From NCBI RefSeq assembly GCF_014596565.1, contig NZ_NOIN01000010.1:101429-165428 (forward strand): a stretch of 64,000 nt of DNA, read 5' to 3'. Of the stretch, positions 16,762 through 27,388 are shown in pieces (the first letter of the stretch is position 1; each line of letters starts with the position of its first letter). This stretch comes from Pseudomonas sp. PSB18. Its GTDB lineage: Bacteria; Pseudomonadota; Gammaproteobacteria; Pseudomonadales; Pseudomonadaceae. Made by a program: the position numbers and the translations under genes. The notes beneath the pieces were generated by a model that ran no database searches, had not been told where the DNA came from, and saw only the letters and a program-made list of their open reading frames with translations.

Positions 16762-17529
16762 ATGTCCAAGACCCAGTTGTTCGACCTCGACGGTAAAATC
16801 GCCTTCGTTTCCGGCGCCAGCCGTGGCATCGGCGAGGCCATCGCCAAATTGCTGGCCCAGCAAGGCGCCCATGTGATCGTTTCCAGCCGCAAGCTCGACG
16901 GTTGCCAGCACGTGGCCGACGCCATCATCGCCGCGGGAGGCAAAGCCACCGCCATCGCCTGCCACATCGGTGAAATGGAGCAGATCAGCCAGGTTTTCGC
17001 CGGCATTCGCGAACAGTTCGGGCGCCTGGACATCCTGGTGAACAACGCGGCCACCAACCCGCAGTTCTGCAATGTGCTGGACACCGACCTGGGCGCCTTC
17101 CAGAAAACCGTCGATGTGAACATTCGCGGTTATTTCTTCATGTCGGTGGAAGCCGGCAAGCTGATGCGCGAGAACGGCGGCGGCAGCATCATCAACGTGG
17201 CATCGATCAACGGCATCTCGCCGGGGATCTTCCAGGGCATCTACTCGGTGACCAAGGCCGCAGTGATCAACATGACCAAGGTGTTCGCCAAGGAATGCGC
17301 GCAGTTCGGCATCCGCTGCAACGCCCTGCTGCCGGGCCTGACCGACACCAAGTTCGCCTCGGCGCTGGTCAAGAACGACGCGATCCTGAAAACCGCCCTG
17401 GCACAGATCCCACTCAAGCGCGTAGCCGACCCGAGCGAAATGGCCGGCACCGTGTTGTACCTGGCCAGTGACGCGTCGAGCTACACCACGGGTGTGGCGC
17501 TGAATGTGGATGGTGGGTTCCTTTCCTGA
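16762..17529 (+). CDS. Short-chain dehydrogenase/reductase
   Basis: A 255-residue classical SDR. It has the NAD(P)-binding motif SGASRGIGEAIA (about residues 17-28), the NNAATNP segment near residue 94, the catalytic YSVTKAA (Tyr at about 161, Lys four residues later) and a C-terminal YTTGVALNVDGGFLS. It follows the phosphotransferase gene by 23 bases with an AAGGA ribosome site and is probably co-transcribed. The pairing suggests hydroxyacyl or short-chain alcohol oxidation, but the substrate cannot be named. Confidence 0.92.
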   Translation: MSKTQLFDLDGKIAFVSGASRGIGEAIAKLLAQQGAHVIVSSRKLDGCQHVADAIIAAGGKATAIACHIGEMEQISQVFAGIREQFGRLDILVNNAATNPQFCNVLDTDLGAFQKTVDVNIRGYFFMSVEAGKLMRENGGGSIINVASINGISPGIFQGIYSVTKAAVINMTKVFAKECAQFGIRCNALLPGLTDTKFASALVKNDAILKTALAQIPLKRVADPSEMAGTVLYLASDASSYTTGVALNVDGGFLS

Positions 17530-17540
17530 CACCGCACTTC

Positions 17541-17637
17541 CCCCTGTGGGAGCGAGCCTGCTCGCGATGACGGTGGCTCAGTGACATTGATGTCGACTGA
17601 CACACCGCCATCGCGAGCAGGCTCGCTCCCACAGGGG
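17541..17637. repeat. REPIN (long spacer) after the SDR gene
   Basis: Perfect facing arms, CCCCTGTGGGAGCGAG to CTCGCTCCCACAGGGG, with GCCTGCTCGCGAT inside. It starts 12 bases past the SDR stop and may act as a transcript 3' end. Confidence 0.92.
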
Positions 17638-17651
17638 GCCTCACCCAGACA

Positions 17652-17699
17652 AGAATATTTATTCCAACGTTTGCATTTTTTGAATATTTATTCCATAAA
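17652..17699 (+). promoter_or_regulatory. Predicted promoter with two operator-like repeats (candidate IolR sites)
   Basis: Two identical 13-mers, GAATATTTATTCC, lie at 17653-17665 and 17682-17694, 29 bases apart. Read on the other strand they are TGGAA-TAAATA-TTC, matching the motif found upstream of iolC (45932-45947) and of the inositol ABC transporter (36746-36761). The second copy sits in the 17-base spacer between TTGCAT (17671-17676) and CATAAA (17694-17699), a typical repressor position. Regulation by the RpiR-type regulator is inference. Confidence 0.6.
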
Positions 17700-17735
17700 G
17701 AGCCCTCCCGAACATCACCATTCAAAGGGCTCTTT
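17697..17735 (+). promoter_or_regulatory. Leader hairpin overlapping the ribosome site of the downstream dehydrogenase gene
   Basis: Perfect 10-base arms AAAGAGCCCT (17697-17706) and AGGGCTCTTT (17726-17735) flank a 19-base loop. The 3' arm covers the AAAGGG ribosome site and ends three bases before the ATG at 17739. It could occlude translation. Confidence 0.45.
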
Positions 17736-17738
17736 CTC

Positions 17739-18854
17739 ATGCGCGAACTTGGCATCGGCTTGATTGGCACCGGTTTCATGGGCCGTGCCCATGCCTTGGC
17801 ATTCAACAATGCCAAAGCGGTATTCGACCTCCCCCTGAACCTGACCCTGGCGGCCCTGGCCGACGCCGATCCGCAGCGTGCCCGGCAATGCGCCAGCAGC
17901 TGGGGTTTCGAGACGGTTCATAGCGACTGGCAACAACTGATCGACGACCCGAAGGTCCATCTGGTCGCAATCACCACGCCCAACCACCTGCATTACCCGA
18001 TGGCCATGGCGGCGTTGGCGGCGGGCAAGGCGGTCTATTGCGAAAAACCCCTGGCGGTGTCCCTGGAGCAGGCCGAGCAGATGCGCCAGGCCGCCAAGGC
18101 CGCCGGTGTGGTCACGCGGGTCGGCTACAACTACCAGCACAACCCGATCATTCATCTGGCACGGGAGATGATCCAGCGCGGGGAGCTGGGCCGGATCATC
18201 AGTTTCCAGGGTGAGTTCAGCGAGGACTTCATGGCCGACCCGACCTCGCCATGGTCATGGCGCTGCGAAGCCGCCCATGCCGGTGGCGCATTGGCGGACC
18301 TGGGCAGCCACCTGCTGGCCATGGCCCGTTACCTGCTGGGCGATGTCGAAGCGGTCTGCGCCGACAGCCAGACCGTGCACGACCAACGTCCAGCCAGCGC
18401 GGGAAATCCCGAGCAACGCACCATCGCGGTAGACGATCAGGTTCACGCCTTGCTGCGTTTCGCCAATGGCGCGCGAGGCACAGTAAGCAGCAGTTGGCTG
18501 AAGCACGGCCGCAAGAATCACTTGGGCTTCGAGATCAGCGGCACCCTTGGCACGCTGACATTCGATCAGGAACGACTGAATGAACTGCAGGTGAGCCGTG
18601 TCGGCCAGGCGGGTTTCCAGCGGCTGCTGGCCGGCCCGGACCTGCCGGGCTACGCCGCGTTCAGCCCGGCCGCCGGGCACCAGTTGGGCTACAACGAATT
18701 GAAGACCCTGGAGGTACAGGAACTGATCATGAGCCTCGCCGGGCAAGGTGGCAGTGGGACGGACTTCGAGGAGGCCTGGGAAGTGGAGCGGCTGGCGGCG
18801 GCGATTCGCCTGGCGGCGCGAGAACAGCGCTGGGTGCAAGTCAGCGGTTTGTGA
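17739..18854 (+). CDS. Gfo/Idh/MocA-family oxidoreductase, probable sugar or inositol dehydrogenase
   Basis: The 371-residue protein has an N-terminal Rossmann motif GLIGTGFMGRAHA (about residues 7-19), the family signature CEKPLAV (about 102-108) with the catalytic lysine, and GGALADLGSHLLAM (about 184-197) in the substrate domain. This family oxidises polyols and sugars with NAD(P). It is monocistronic here, but its promoter carries two copies of the TGGAA-N6-TTC motif seen at the iol cluster 28 kb away, so an inositol isomer or methylated inositol is a reasonable guess. It differs clearly in sequence from the two other family members in the window (iolG and the iolW-like gene). Confidence 0.88.
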   Translation: MRELGIGLIGTGFMGRAHALAFNNAKAVFDLPLNLTLAALADADPQRARQCASSWGFETVHSDWQQLIDDPKVHLVAITTPNHLHYPMAMAALAAGKAVYCEKPLAVSLEQAEQMRQAAKAAGVVTRVGYNYQHNPIIHLAREMIQRGELGRIISFQGEFSEDFMADPTSPWSWRCEAAHAGGALADLGSHLLAMARYLLGDVEAVCADSQTVHDQRPASAGNPEQRTIAVDDQVHALLRFANGARGTVSSSWLKHGRKNHLGFEISGTLGTLTFDQERLNELQVSRVGQAGFQRLLAGPDLPGYAAFSPAAGHQLGYNELKTLEVQELIMSLAGQGGSGTDFEEAWEVERLAAAIRLAAREQRWVQVSGL

Positions 18855-18906
18855 CCCCGCTTTGCACGTAGACCTGCGGCGAGGGAGCTCGCTCTCGCTG
18901 CGGGGA

Positions 18907-19482
18907 TCAAATCACCACGTTGCGTACAAATCGCACCGCCACCGCCCCCTCATTGCGATAACCGTGGGGCTGGTTGCTGGCGAACATGAAAAACTCCCCC
19001 GCGCCGATCCGACGCTCTGCATCACCCAGCAGCAAGGTCAGGCAACCCTCGAATACATAGAGCTGCTCGCTCCAGCCATCGTTATCCGGTTCAGAAGCGT
19101 AGTGTTCGCCAGGCTCCAGGCGCCATTCCCACAGTTCGACTTCGCGGCTGGCGTTGGCCTTGGCCAGAAGCACCGCTTTGCTGCCGGAGATCGCGCCGGC
19201 CCAGGCCAGCTCGTTGATGCGGCTCGGGTCACGGGCGTCGGGGGCCTGGATCAGATCGCTGAACGCCACATCGAGGGCTTCGGCGACGCGGTCCAGGGTG
19301 GTCAGGCTGACGTTCTTTTCACCGGCCTCGATGGCGACCAGCATCCGCCGGCTGACCCCGGACCGCTCCGCCAATGCGGTCTGGCTCAGCTGCGCGGCGT
19401 GGCGCAGACGGCGGACGTTCTGGCTGACGTGTTGCAGGACGGACGCCCGCTGGCCGGATTCTTTGTGCACTATATTGCTCAC
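18907..19482 (-). CDS. XRE-family regulator with C-terminal cupin domain
   Basis: The 191-residue protein joins an N-terminal helix-turn-helix (VRRLRHAAQLSQTALAERSGVSRRMLVAIE, split around residues 23-53) to a small C-terminal cupin (about 115-185, with EPGEHYASEP and GEFFMFASNQPHGYRN). Such regulators sense a small ligand in the cupin barrel and often control an adjacent exporter or catabolic gene. It starts with GTG at 19482, divergent from a DMT-family exporter, which is its likely target. A palindrome in the shared gap is a candidate operator. Confidence 0.9.
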   Translation of the reverse strand: MSNIVHKESGQRASVLQHVSQNVRRLRHAAQLSQTALAERSGVSRRMLVAIEAGEKNVSLTTLDRVAEALDVAFSDLIQAPDARDPSRINELAWAGAISGSKAVLLAKANASREVELWEWRLEPGEHYASEPDNDGWSEQLYVFEGCLTLLLGDAERRIGAGEFFMFASNQPHGYRNEGAVAVRFVRNVVI

Positions 19483-19515
19483 ATGCTAGGGTTGCGCATT
19501 ATACTGCCCAACTTC

Positions 19516-19532
19516 GGACGCATTGTGCGTCC
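19516..19532. promoter_or_regulatory. Palindrome in the XRE regulator/DMT exporter intergenic gap
   Basis: GGACGCA-TTG-TGCGTCC is a perfect 7-base inverted repeat with a 3-base spacer. It lies between the divergent genes, just after a TATACT -10-like hexamer (19500-19505) on the exporter strand, a position where bound repressor would block transcription. Confidence 0.5.
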
Positions 19533-19554
19533 CTCTCCAGTGGCGCGCAAGGTC

Positions 19555-20487
19555 ATGGCATCGGTGAACTCTCCTCAAACTTCCTCCCGTTTCCTGCGGC
19601 TCAGCAAGGCCGAGTGCGTGCTGGTGCTGATCACCATGATCTGGGGCGGTACTTTCCTGCTGGTACAGCACGCCATGACCGTCAGTGGGCCGATGTTTTT
19701 CGTCGGCTTGCGCTTTGCCGCAGCGGCGGCATTCGTGGCGCTGTTCTCCTGGCGTCATCTACGGGACCTGACTCTGTTCGAACTCAAGGCCGGCTGCTTC
19801 ATCGGCGTTGCGATCATGCTCGGCTACGGTTTGCAGACGGTCGGCCTGCAAACCATCCCCAGCAGCCAGTCAGCGTTCATCACCGCGCTCTACGTACCCT
19901 TCGTGCCGTTGTTGCAGTGGCTGGTGCTGGGCCGTCGACCAGGCTTGATGCCGAGCATCGGCATCATGCTGGCGTTCACCGGGCTGATGTTGCTATCGGG
20001 CCCGGCCGGCGCGTCGCTGAACTTCAGCTCCGGCGAAATCGCCACGCTGATCAGCGCCATCGCGATTGCCGCCGAAATCATCCTGATCAGTACCTATGCC
20101 GGTCAGGTCGACGTACGCCGGGTCACCGTGGTGCAGCTGGCCAGCACCGCGGTGTTGGCGTTCCTGATGGTGGTGCCGACCCAGGAGACGATCCCTGGAT
20201 TTTCCTGGCTGCTGCTGTCCAGCGCGGTGGGCCTGGGGGCCGCCAGCGCCGCGATCCAGGTGGCGATGAACTGGGCGCAGAAAAGCGTCTCGCCGACCCG
20301 CGCCACGCTGATCTACGCCGGTGAACCGGTGTGGGCCGGTATCGCCGGACGCCTGGCGGGCGAGCGGTTGCCAGGGATTGCCTTGTTCGGCGCGGCATTG
20401 ATCGTGGCGGCGGTGATTGTCAGTGAACTGAAGACCCGGAATAAAACGGCTGTCGAGACGGATAAGGTACTGGAAGGTGAGGGTTGA
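19555..20487 (+). CDS. DMT-superfamily (EamA) transporter
   Basis: A 310-residue, ten-helix membrane protein of the drug/metabolite transporter superfamily. The first EamA repeat opens with LVLITMIWGGTFLLVQHA (about residues 22-39) and the second ends with WAGIAGRLAGERLPG (about 262-276). Members export amino acids, metabolites or drugs. The ATG at 19555 gives a normal N terminus; an in-frame start 63 bases upstream is possible but would place the palindrome inside the gene. The divergent XRE-cupin gene is its probable regulator. The substrate is unknown. Confidence 0.9.
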   Translation: MASVNSPQTSSRFLRLSKAECVLVLITMIWGGTFLLVQHAMTVSGPMFFVGLRFAAAAAFVALFSWRHLRDLTLFELKAGCFIGVAIMLGYGLQTVGLQTIPSSQSAFITALYVPFVPLLQWLVLGRRPGLMPSIGIMLAFTGLMLLSGPAGASLNFSSGEIATLISAIAIAAEIILISTYAGQVDVRRVTVVQLASTAVLAFLMVVPTQETIPGFSWLLLSSAVGLGAASAAIQVAMNWAQKSVSPTRATLIYAGEPVWAGIAGRLAGERLPGIALFGAALIVAAVIVSELKTRNKTAVETDKVLEGEG

Positions 20488-20617
20488 GGCTCTCCACTGA
20501 AACAACGCAAAACAGGAAAACTCCACCTATCTTGTAGGATTCTGCGACACCCTCGCGGTTGGTGATCCGGGACACGCCACGTATGATCCCTCACTACCTC
20601 CCGCCGAATAGAAGCCT

Positions 20618-23538
<2,921 letters not shown>

Positions 23539-23539
<1 letters not shown>

Positions 23540-23883
23540 TGGAAGAAGTCATCGCTATCGCAATCGGCGTCCTGGCCGCCTCCGGTGTCTGGCTGGTGCT
23601 GCGGCCGCGGACCTTCCAGGTGGTCATGGGCCTGTGCCTGCTGTCCTACGGCGTCAACCTGTTCATCTTCAGCATGGGCAGCCTGTTCATCGGCAAGGAG
23701 CCGATCATCAAGGACGGCGTGACCCAGGACCTGCTGCACTACACCGACCCGTTGCCCCAGGCCCTGGTGCTGACCGCCATCGTCATCAGCTTCGCCATGA
23801 CCGCCTTGTTCCTGGTGGTATTGCTGGCCTCCCGGGGCCTGACCGGCACCGACCATGTGGACGGCCGGGAGCCCCGGGAATGA
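23539..23883 (+). CDS. mrpC: Mrp antiporter subunit C (NuoK-like)
   Basis: A 114-residue protein with three predicted membrane helices, related to NuoK. Key segments are LMGLCLLSYGVNLFIFSMG-type helix 2 (read here as VVMGLCLLSYGVNLFIFSMG, about residues 28-47) and DPLPQALVLTAIVISFAMTA (about 74-93), the conserved loop and helix of MnhC. Its ATG shares one base with the mrpA stop and its TGA overlaps the mrpD start, so translation is coupled. Confidence 0.94.
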
Positions 23884-25565
23884 TGCTGACGCCTCATCTG
23901 ATCGCCGCGCCCATCCTCCTGCCGCTGCTCACCGCCGCGTTGATGCTGATGCTGGGGGAAAAGCACCGCGCGCTTAAAGCACGGATCAATCTGTTCTCCA
24001 GCCTGCTGGGCCTGGGCATCGCGGTGCTGCTGTTGTACTGGACCCAGGACCAGGCCCTGCCCGCCTCCATCGGCGTGTACCTGCCGGGCAACTGGCAGGC
24101 ACCGTTCGGCATCGTCCTGGTGGTGGACCGCCTTTCGGCGCTGATGTTGGTGTTGACCGGCATCATCGGCGTCAGCGCCTTGCTGTTCGCCATGGCCCGC
24201 TGGCACGGCGCGGGGGCCAGCTTCCATGCCTTGTTCCAGATCCAACTGATGGGTCTCTATGGCGCCTTCCTCACCGGGGATCTGTTCAACCTGTTCGTGT
24301 TTTTCGAGGTATTGCTGGCCGCCTCCTACGGCTTGCTGTTGCATGGCTCGGGCCGGGCACGGGTGTCGTCGGGCTTGCACTACATCTCGATCAACCTGCT
24401 GGCCTCGTCGCTGTTCCTGATCGGCGCGGCGCTGATCTATGGCGTCACCGGCACCTTGAACATGGCCGACCTGGCGCTGAAAGTGCCTTTGGTGCCGGAA
24501 GCCGACCGCGGCCTGCTGCATGCAGGGGCGGCGATCCTCGCGGTGGCGTTCCTGGCCAAGGCCGGCATGTGGCCACTGAACTTCTGGCTGGTGCCCGCCT
24601 ATAGCGCCGCCAGTGCGCCCGTGGCAGCGCTGTTCGCGATCATGACCAAGGTGGGCATCTACACGATATTGCGCTTGTGGACCTTGCTGTTCTCCGGCCA
24701 GGCCGGTGCGTCAGCGTATTTCGGCGGCGACTGGCTGATCTACGGCGGCATGGCGACCATCGTCTGCGCCGCCATCGCCATTCTGGCGGCCCAGCGTCTG
24801 GAACGCATGGCCAGCCTGAGCATCCTGGTATCGGCCGGCATCCTGTTGTCGGCCATCGGTTTCGCCCAGCCGAACCTGGTGGGCGCCGCGCTTTTCTATC
24901 TGGTGAGTTCGACCCTGGCGCTGTGCGCGCTCTTCCTGCTGGCCGAGTTGATCGAACGCTCGCGTTCGGCCAATGAGCTGTCGCTGGAGGACGACCTCGA
25001 TGCTTTGCCGCGACCGCTGGAGTCCCTGCAACCGCCCAAGGGCACCAACCTCGACGATGAGCAGAAAGCCGTGGTCGGGCAAGTGATTCCCTGGACCATG
25101 GCCTTCCTCGGCCTGAGTTTCATTGCCTGTGCGCTGTTGATCGTCGGCATGCCGCCGCTGTCGGGATTCATCGGCAAACTGGGGCTGTTGAACGCCTTGC
25201 TCAACCCCCAGGGGCTCGGAGTCGACGCCGGCCAGCCGGTGTCGTCTCAGGCCTGGGGCCTGCTGGCGTTGTTGATCCTGTCCGGGCTGGCCTCGTTGAT
25301 TGCGTTCTCGCGCCTGGGCATCCAGCGCTTCTGGACCCCGCAGGAGCGACCCTCGCCCCTGCTGCGGCCTTTCGAATGCCTGCCGATCATTGCGCTGCTC
25401 GGTCTGGGCATCGCCTTGACATTCAAGGCCGAACCCCTGCTGCGCTACACCCAGGACGCCGCCAACGCGCTGAACACACCGGAACACTACGTGATGTCGG
25501 TGCTCGGCACCCGTAACGTCCCCGGCCCCGATGCCCTCGGTGCCGTGCCGGAGGTGCAGCCATGA
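23880..25565 (+). CDS. mrpD: Mrp antiporter subunit D (NuoN/NuoM-like)
   Basis: A 561-residue polytopic antiporter-like subunit that should carry a proton path alongside MrpA. Visible landmarks are LTGDLFNLFVFFEVLLAASYGL (split across about residues 131-152) and the conserved lysine helix AFLAKAGMWPLNFWLVPAYSAA. A long hydrophilic loop rich in acidic residues (about 365-400) separates later helices. The start overlaps the mrpC stop as ATGA. It is followed by mrpE with another ATGA overlap. Confidence 0.95.
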   Translation: MMLTPHLIAAPILLPLLTAALMLMLGEKHRALKARINLFSSLLGLGIAVLLLYWTQDQALPASIGVYLPGNWQAPFGIVLVVDRLSALMLVLTGIIGVSALLFAMARWHGAGASFHALFQIQLMGLYGAFLTGDLFNLFVFFEVLLAASYGLLLHGSGRARVSSGLHYISINLLASSLFLIGAALIYGVTGTLNMADLALKVPLVPEADRGLLHAGAAILAVAFLAKAGMWPLNFWLVPAYSAASAPVAALFAIMTKVGIYTILRLWTLLFSGQAGASAYFGGDWLIYGGMATIVCAAIAILAAQRLERMASLSILVSAGILLSAIGFAQPNLVGAALFYLVSSTLALCALFLLAELIERSRSANELSLEDDLDALPRPLESLQPPKGTNLDDEQKAVVGQVIPWTMAFLGLSFIACALLIVGMPPLSGFIGKLGLLNALLNPQGLGVDAGQPVSSQAWGLLALLILSGLASLIAFSRLGIQRFWTPQERPSPLLRPFECLPIIALLGLGIALTFKAEPLLRYTQDAANALNTPEHYVMSVLGTRNVPGPDALGAVPEVQP

Positions 25566-26050
25566 AACGCCTGTTTCCCGCGCCATGGCTGTCCCTGGCA
25601 CTCTGGGCGCTGTGGCTGCTGTTGAACTTGTCCCTCAGCGCCGGGCACCTGCTGCTGGGGGCGGTGCTGGGCTTCCTGGCACCGCTGATGATGCGCCCGC
25701 TGCGGCCACGCCCCATTCGTATCCGCCGCCCCTGGGTGGTGCTGCGGCTGTTCCTGTTGGTGGGGCGCGATGTGCTGGTGTCCAACCTGGCGGTGGCCTG
25801 GGGCGTTCTGAACGCCGGGCGACGACCGCCGCGCTCGCGGTTCGTCAAGGTGCCGCTGGACCTGCACGATGCCAATGGGCTGGCGGCGTTGTCGATGATC
25901 ACCACGGTTATTCCCGGAACGGTCTGGTCGGAACTGGCGTTGGATCGCCGTATCCTGCTGATGCATGTGTTCGATCTGGAAGACGAAGCGTCGTTCATCG
26001 CGCATTTCAAGGCCACCTACGAGCGGCCCCTGATGGAGATTTTCGAATGA
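25562..26050 (+). CDS. mrpE: Mrp antiporter subunit E
   Basis: A 162-residue subunit with two N-terminal membrane helices (about residues 8-45) and a cytoplasmic domain containing the conserved VPLDLHDANGLAALSMITTV and PGTVWSELA segments (about 97-125) of the MnhE family. It is needed for assembly or stability of the Mrp complex. It overlaps mrpD and mrpF by four bases each. Confidence 0.94.
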   Translation: MKRLFPAPWLSLALWALWLLLNLSLSAGHLLLGAVLGFLAPLMMRPLRPRPIRIRRPWVVLRLFLLVGRDVLVSNLAVAWGVLNAGRRPPRSRFVKVPLDLHDANGLAALSMITTVIPGTVWSELALDRRILLMHVFDLEDEASFIAHFKATYERPLMEIFE

Positions 26051-26325
26051 GTCCGTTGCTGTCCAATGCGATTCTGCTGAGTCTGTTCCTGTTTTCCGTG
26101 GCGATGGTGCTGACCCTGTTGCGCCTGTTCAAGGGGCCGTCGGCGCAAGACCGGGTCCTGGCCCTGGACTACCTGTACATCGTTGCGATGCTGATGATGC
26201 TGGTGCTGGGTATCCGTTACGCCAGTGACACCTACTTCGAAGCGGCGCTGCTGATCGCCCTGTTCGGCTTTGTCGGCTCGTTTGCCCTGGCCAAGTTCTT
26301 GCTGCGTGGCGAGGTGATCGAATGA
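26047..26325 (+). CDS. mrpF: Mrp antiporter subunit F
   Basis: A 92-residue protein with three helices, showing the MnhF pattern LLRLFKGPSAQDRVLALDYLY (split around residues 24-44) in which the Asp-Arg pair is conserved. The ATG at 26047 overlaps the mrpE stop and the gene overlaps mrpG by four bases. Confidence 0.94.
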   Translation: MSPLLSNAILLSLFLFSVAMVLTLLRLFKGPSAQDRVLALDYLYIVAMLMMLVLGIRYASDTYFEAALLIALFGFVGSFALAKFLLRGEVIE

Positions 26326-26672
26326 CCGGGCATTTGTCGATGTGGGTGGAGATCCCGGTGGCGATCCTGCTGGTGCTCGGCAGCCTGTTCGCCCTGGCCG
26401 GGGCCATCGGCCTGGTGCGGTTGAAGGATTATTTCCAGCGCATGCACCCACCGGCCCTGGCCTCGACGCTGGGGGCCTGGTGCGTGGCGCTGGCCTCGAT
26501 CATTTATTTCTCGGCGCTCAAGTCCGGGCCGGTGCTGCATGCCTGGCTGATACCGATCCTGCTGTCCATCACCGTGCCGGTGACCACCCTGCTGCTGGCC
26601 CGGGCGGCGTTATTTCGCAAGCGCATGGCTGGGGATGATGTGCCGGCGGAAGTGAGTAGCCGGCGTCAGTGA
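26322..26672 (+). CDS. mrpG: Mrp antiporter subunit G
   Basis: A 116-residue last subunit of the Mrp operon. It has three membrane segments and the MnhG motif AIGLVRLKDYFQRMHPPALA (about residues 28-47), where the short hydrophilic loop between helices is highly conserved. The C-terminal tail is basic. A REPIN follows 20 bases after the stop and may mark the operon end. Confidence 0.94.
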   Translation: MTGHLSMWVEIPVAILLVLGSLFALAGAIGLVRLKDYFQRMHPPALASTLGAWCVALASIIYFSALKSGPVLHAWLIPILLSITVPVTTLLLARAALFRKRMAGDDVPAEVSSRRQ

Positions 26673-26692
26673 AGGAGCAGACGGTGCAAACC

Positions 26693-26784
26693 TGTAGGAG
26701 CAAAGCTTGCTCGCGATAGCGACAGACCCGTCAACATCGTGGCTGACTGACTTACCGCAATCGCGAGCAAGCTTTGCTCCCACA
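26693..26784. repeat. REPIN, AAGCTTGCTCGCGA arm variant
   Basis: Arms read GGAGCAAAGCTTGCTCGCGA and its inverse, a subfamily shared with the REPIN at 47064-47155. The spacer is long. It lies between convergent mrpG and the DUF3995 gene. Confidence 0.9.
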
Positions 26785-26816
26785 AAATCTCCTGGGCACA
26801 ACAGTGATGTTGTGTT

Positions 26817-27254
26817 TCAGACCCAGGCCACCGCCAGCAAGCCGGCGCCCAGCAGGACGCACAACGGCGAATAGACCCAGGTGTCGAGCCGGGCGAAGGT
26901 CGATTCCTTGAACTCCTTGAAGAAGCCCACCAGGTTCGACTCGCCGATGGCCCGGGCGAACATCAGCAAGGCAATCGCACTGATGAGCCATTGCAGCGCT
27001 CGGTGGGTGACAGGCGGCGCCAACAGGCCGCCTCGCAGACATACCAGCAAAGCGATGAACAGCAGCGCCAGGGCCACCAACAGGGTCAACCAGCCAGAAG
27101 GCTCAAATGCCGGGCGCAGCACCTCCCCCCGCTCCACCGGAACCTGCGGCACTACCGCCTGGGCCGCCCAGCGTCCGCCCAGGGCCCAGTACACATGAAT
27201 CAAACTGATGGCCGCCAATACCGCGACCAGCGTCCGTGCCAATAAAAGCGTCAT
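26817..27254 (-). CDS. DUF3995 membrane protein
   Basis: A 145-residue protein with four predicted membrane helices and the motif VYWALGGRWAAQAVVP (about residues 22-37) typical of DUF3995. The function of this family is unknown. I chose the ATG at 27254 because a perfect AGGAGG lies 7 bases upstream. It is single, convergent with mrpG, and nothing nearby suggests a partner. Confidence 0.85.
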   Translation of the reverse strand: MTLLLARTLVAVLAAISLIHVYWALGGRWAAQAVVPQVPVERGEVLRPAFEPSGWLTLLVALALLFIALLVCLRGGLLAPPVTHRALQWLISAIALLMFARAIGESNLVGFFKEFKESTFARLDTWVYSPLCVLLGAGLLAVAWV

Positions 27255-27388
27255 TCGCCAGCCTCCTGGAAAAGGTTGAACACTCATCCTAGCTCGAATT
27301 TGGCATTTCGCAGGACGGGCGCAGATTGCCCGTTTCCGGCGGATGACTCATTGCCCGGGATCAAGTGTTCAAACGCCGGCACTCGACG

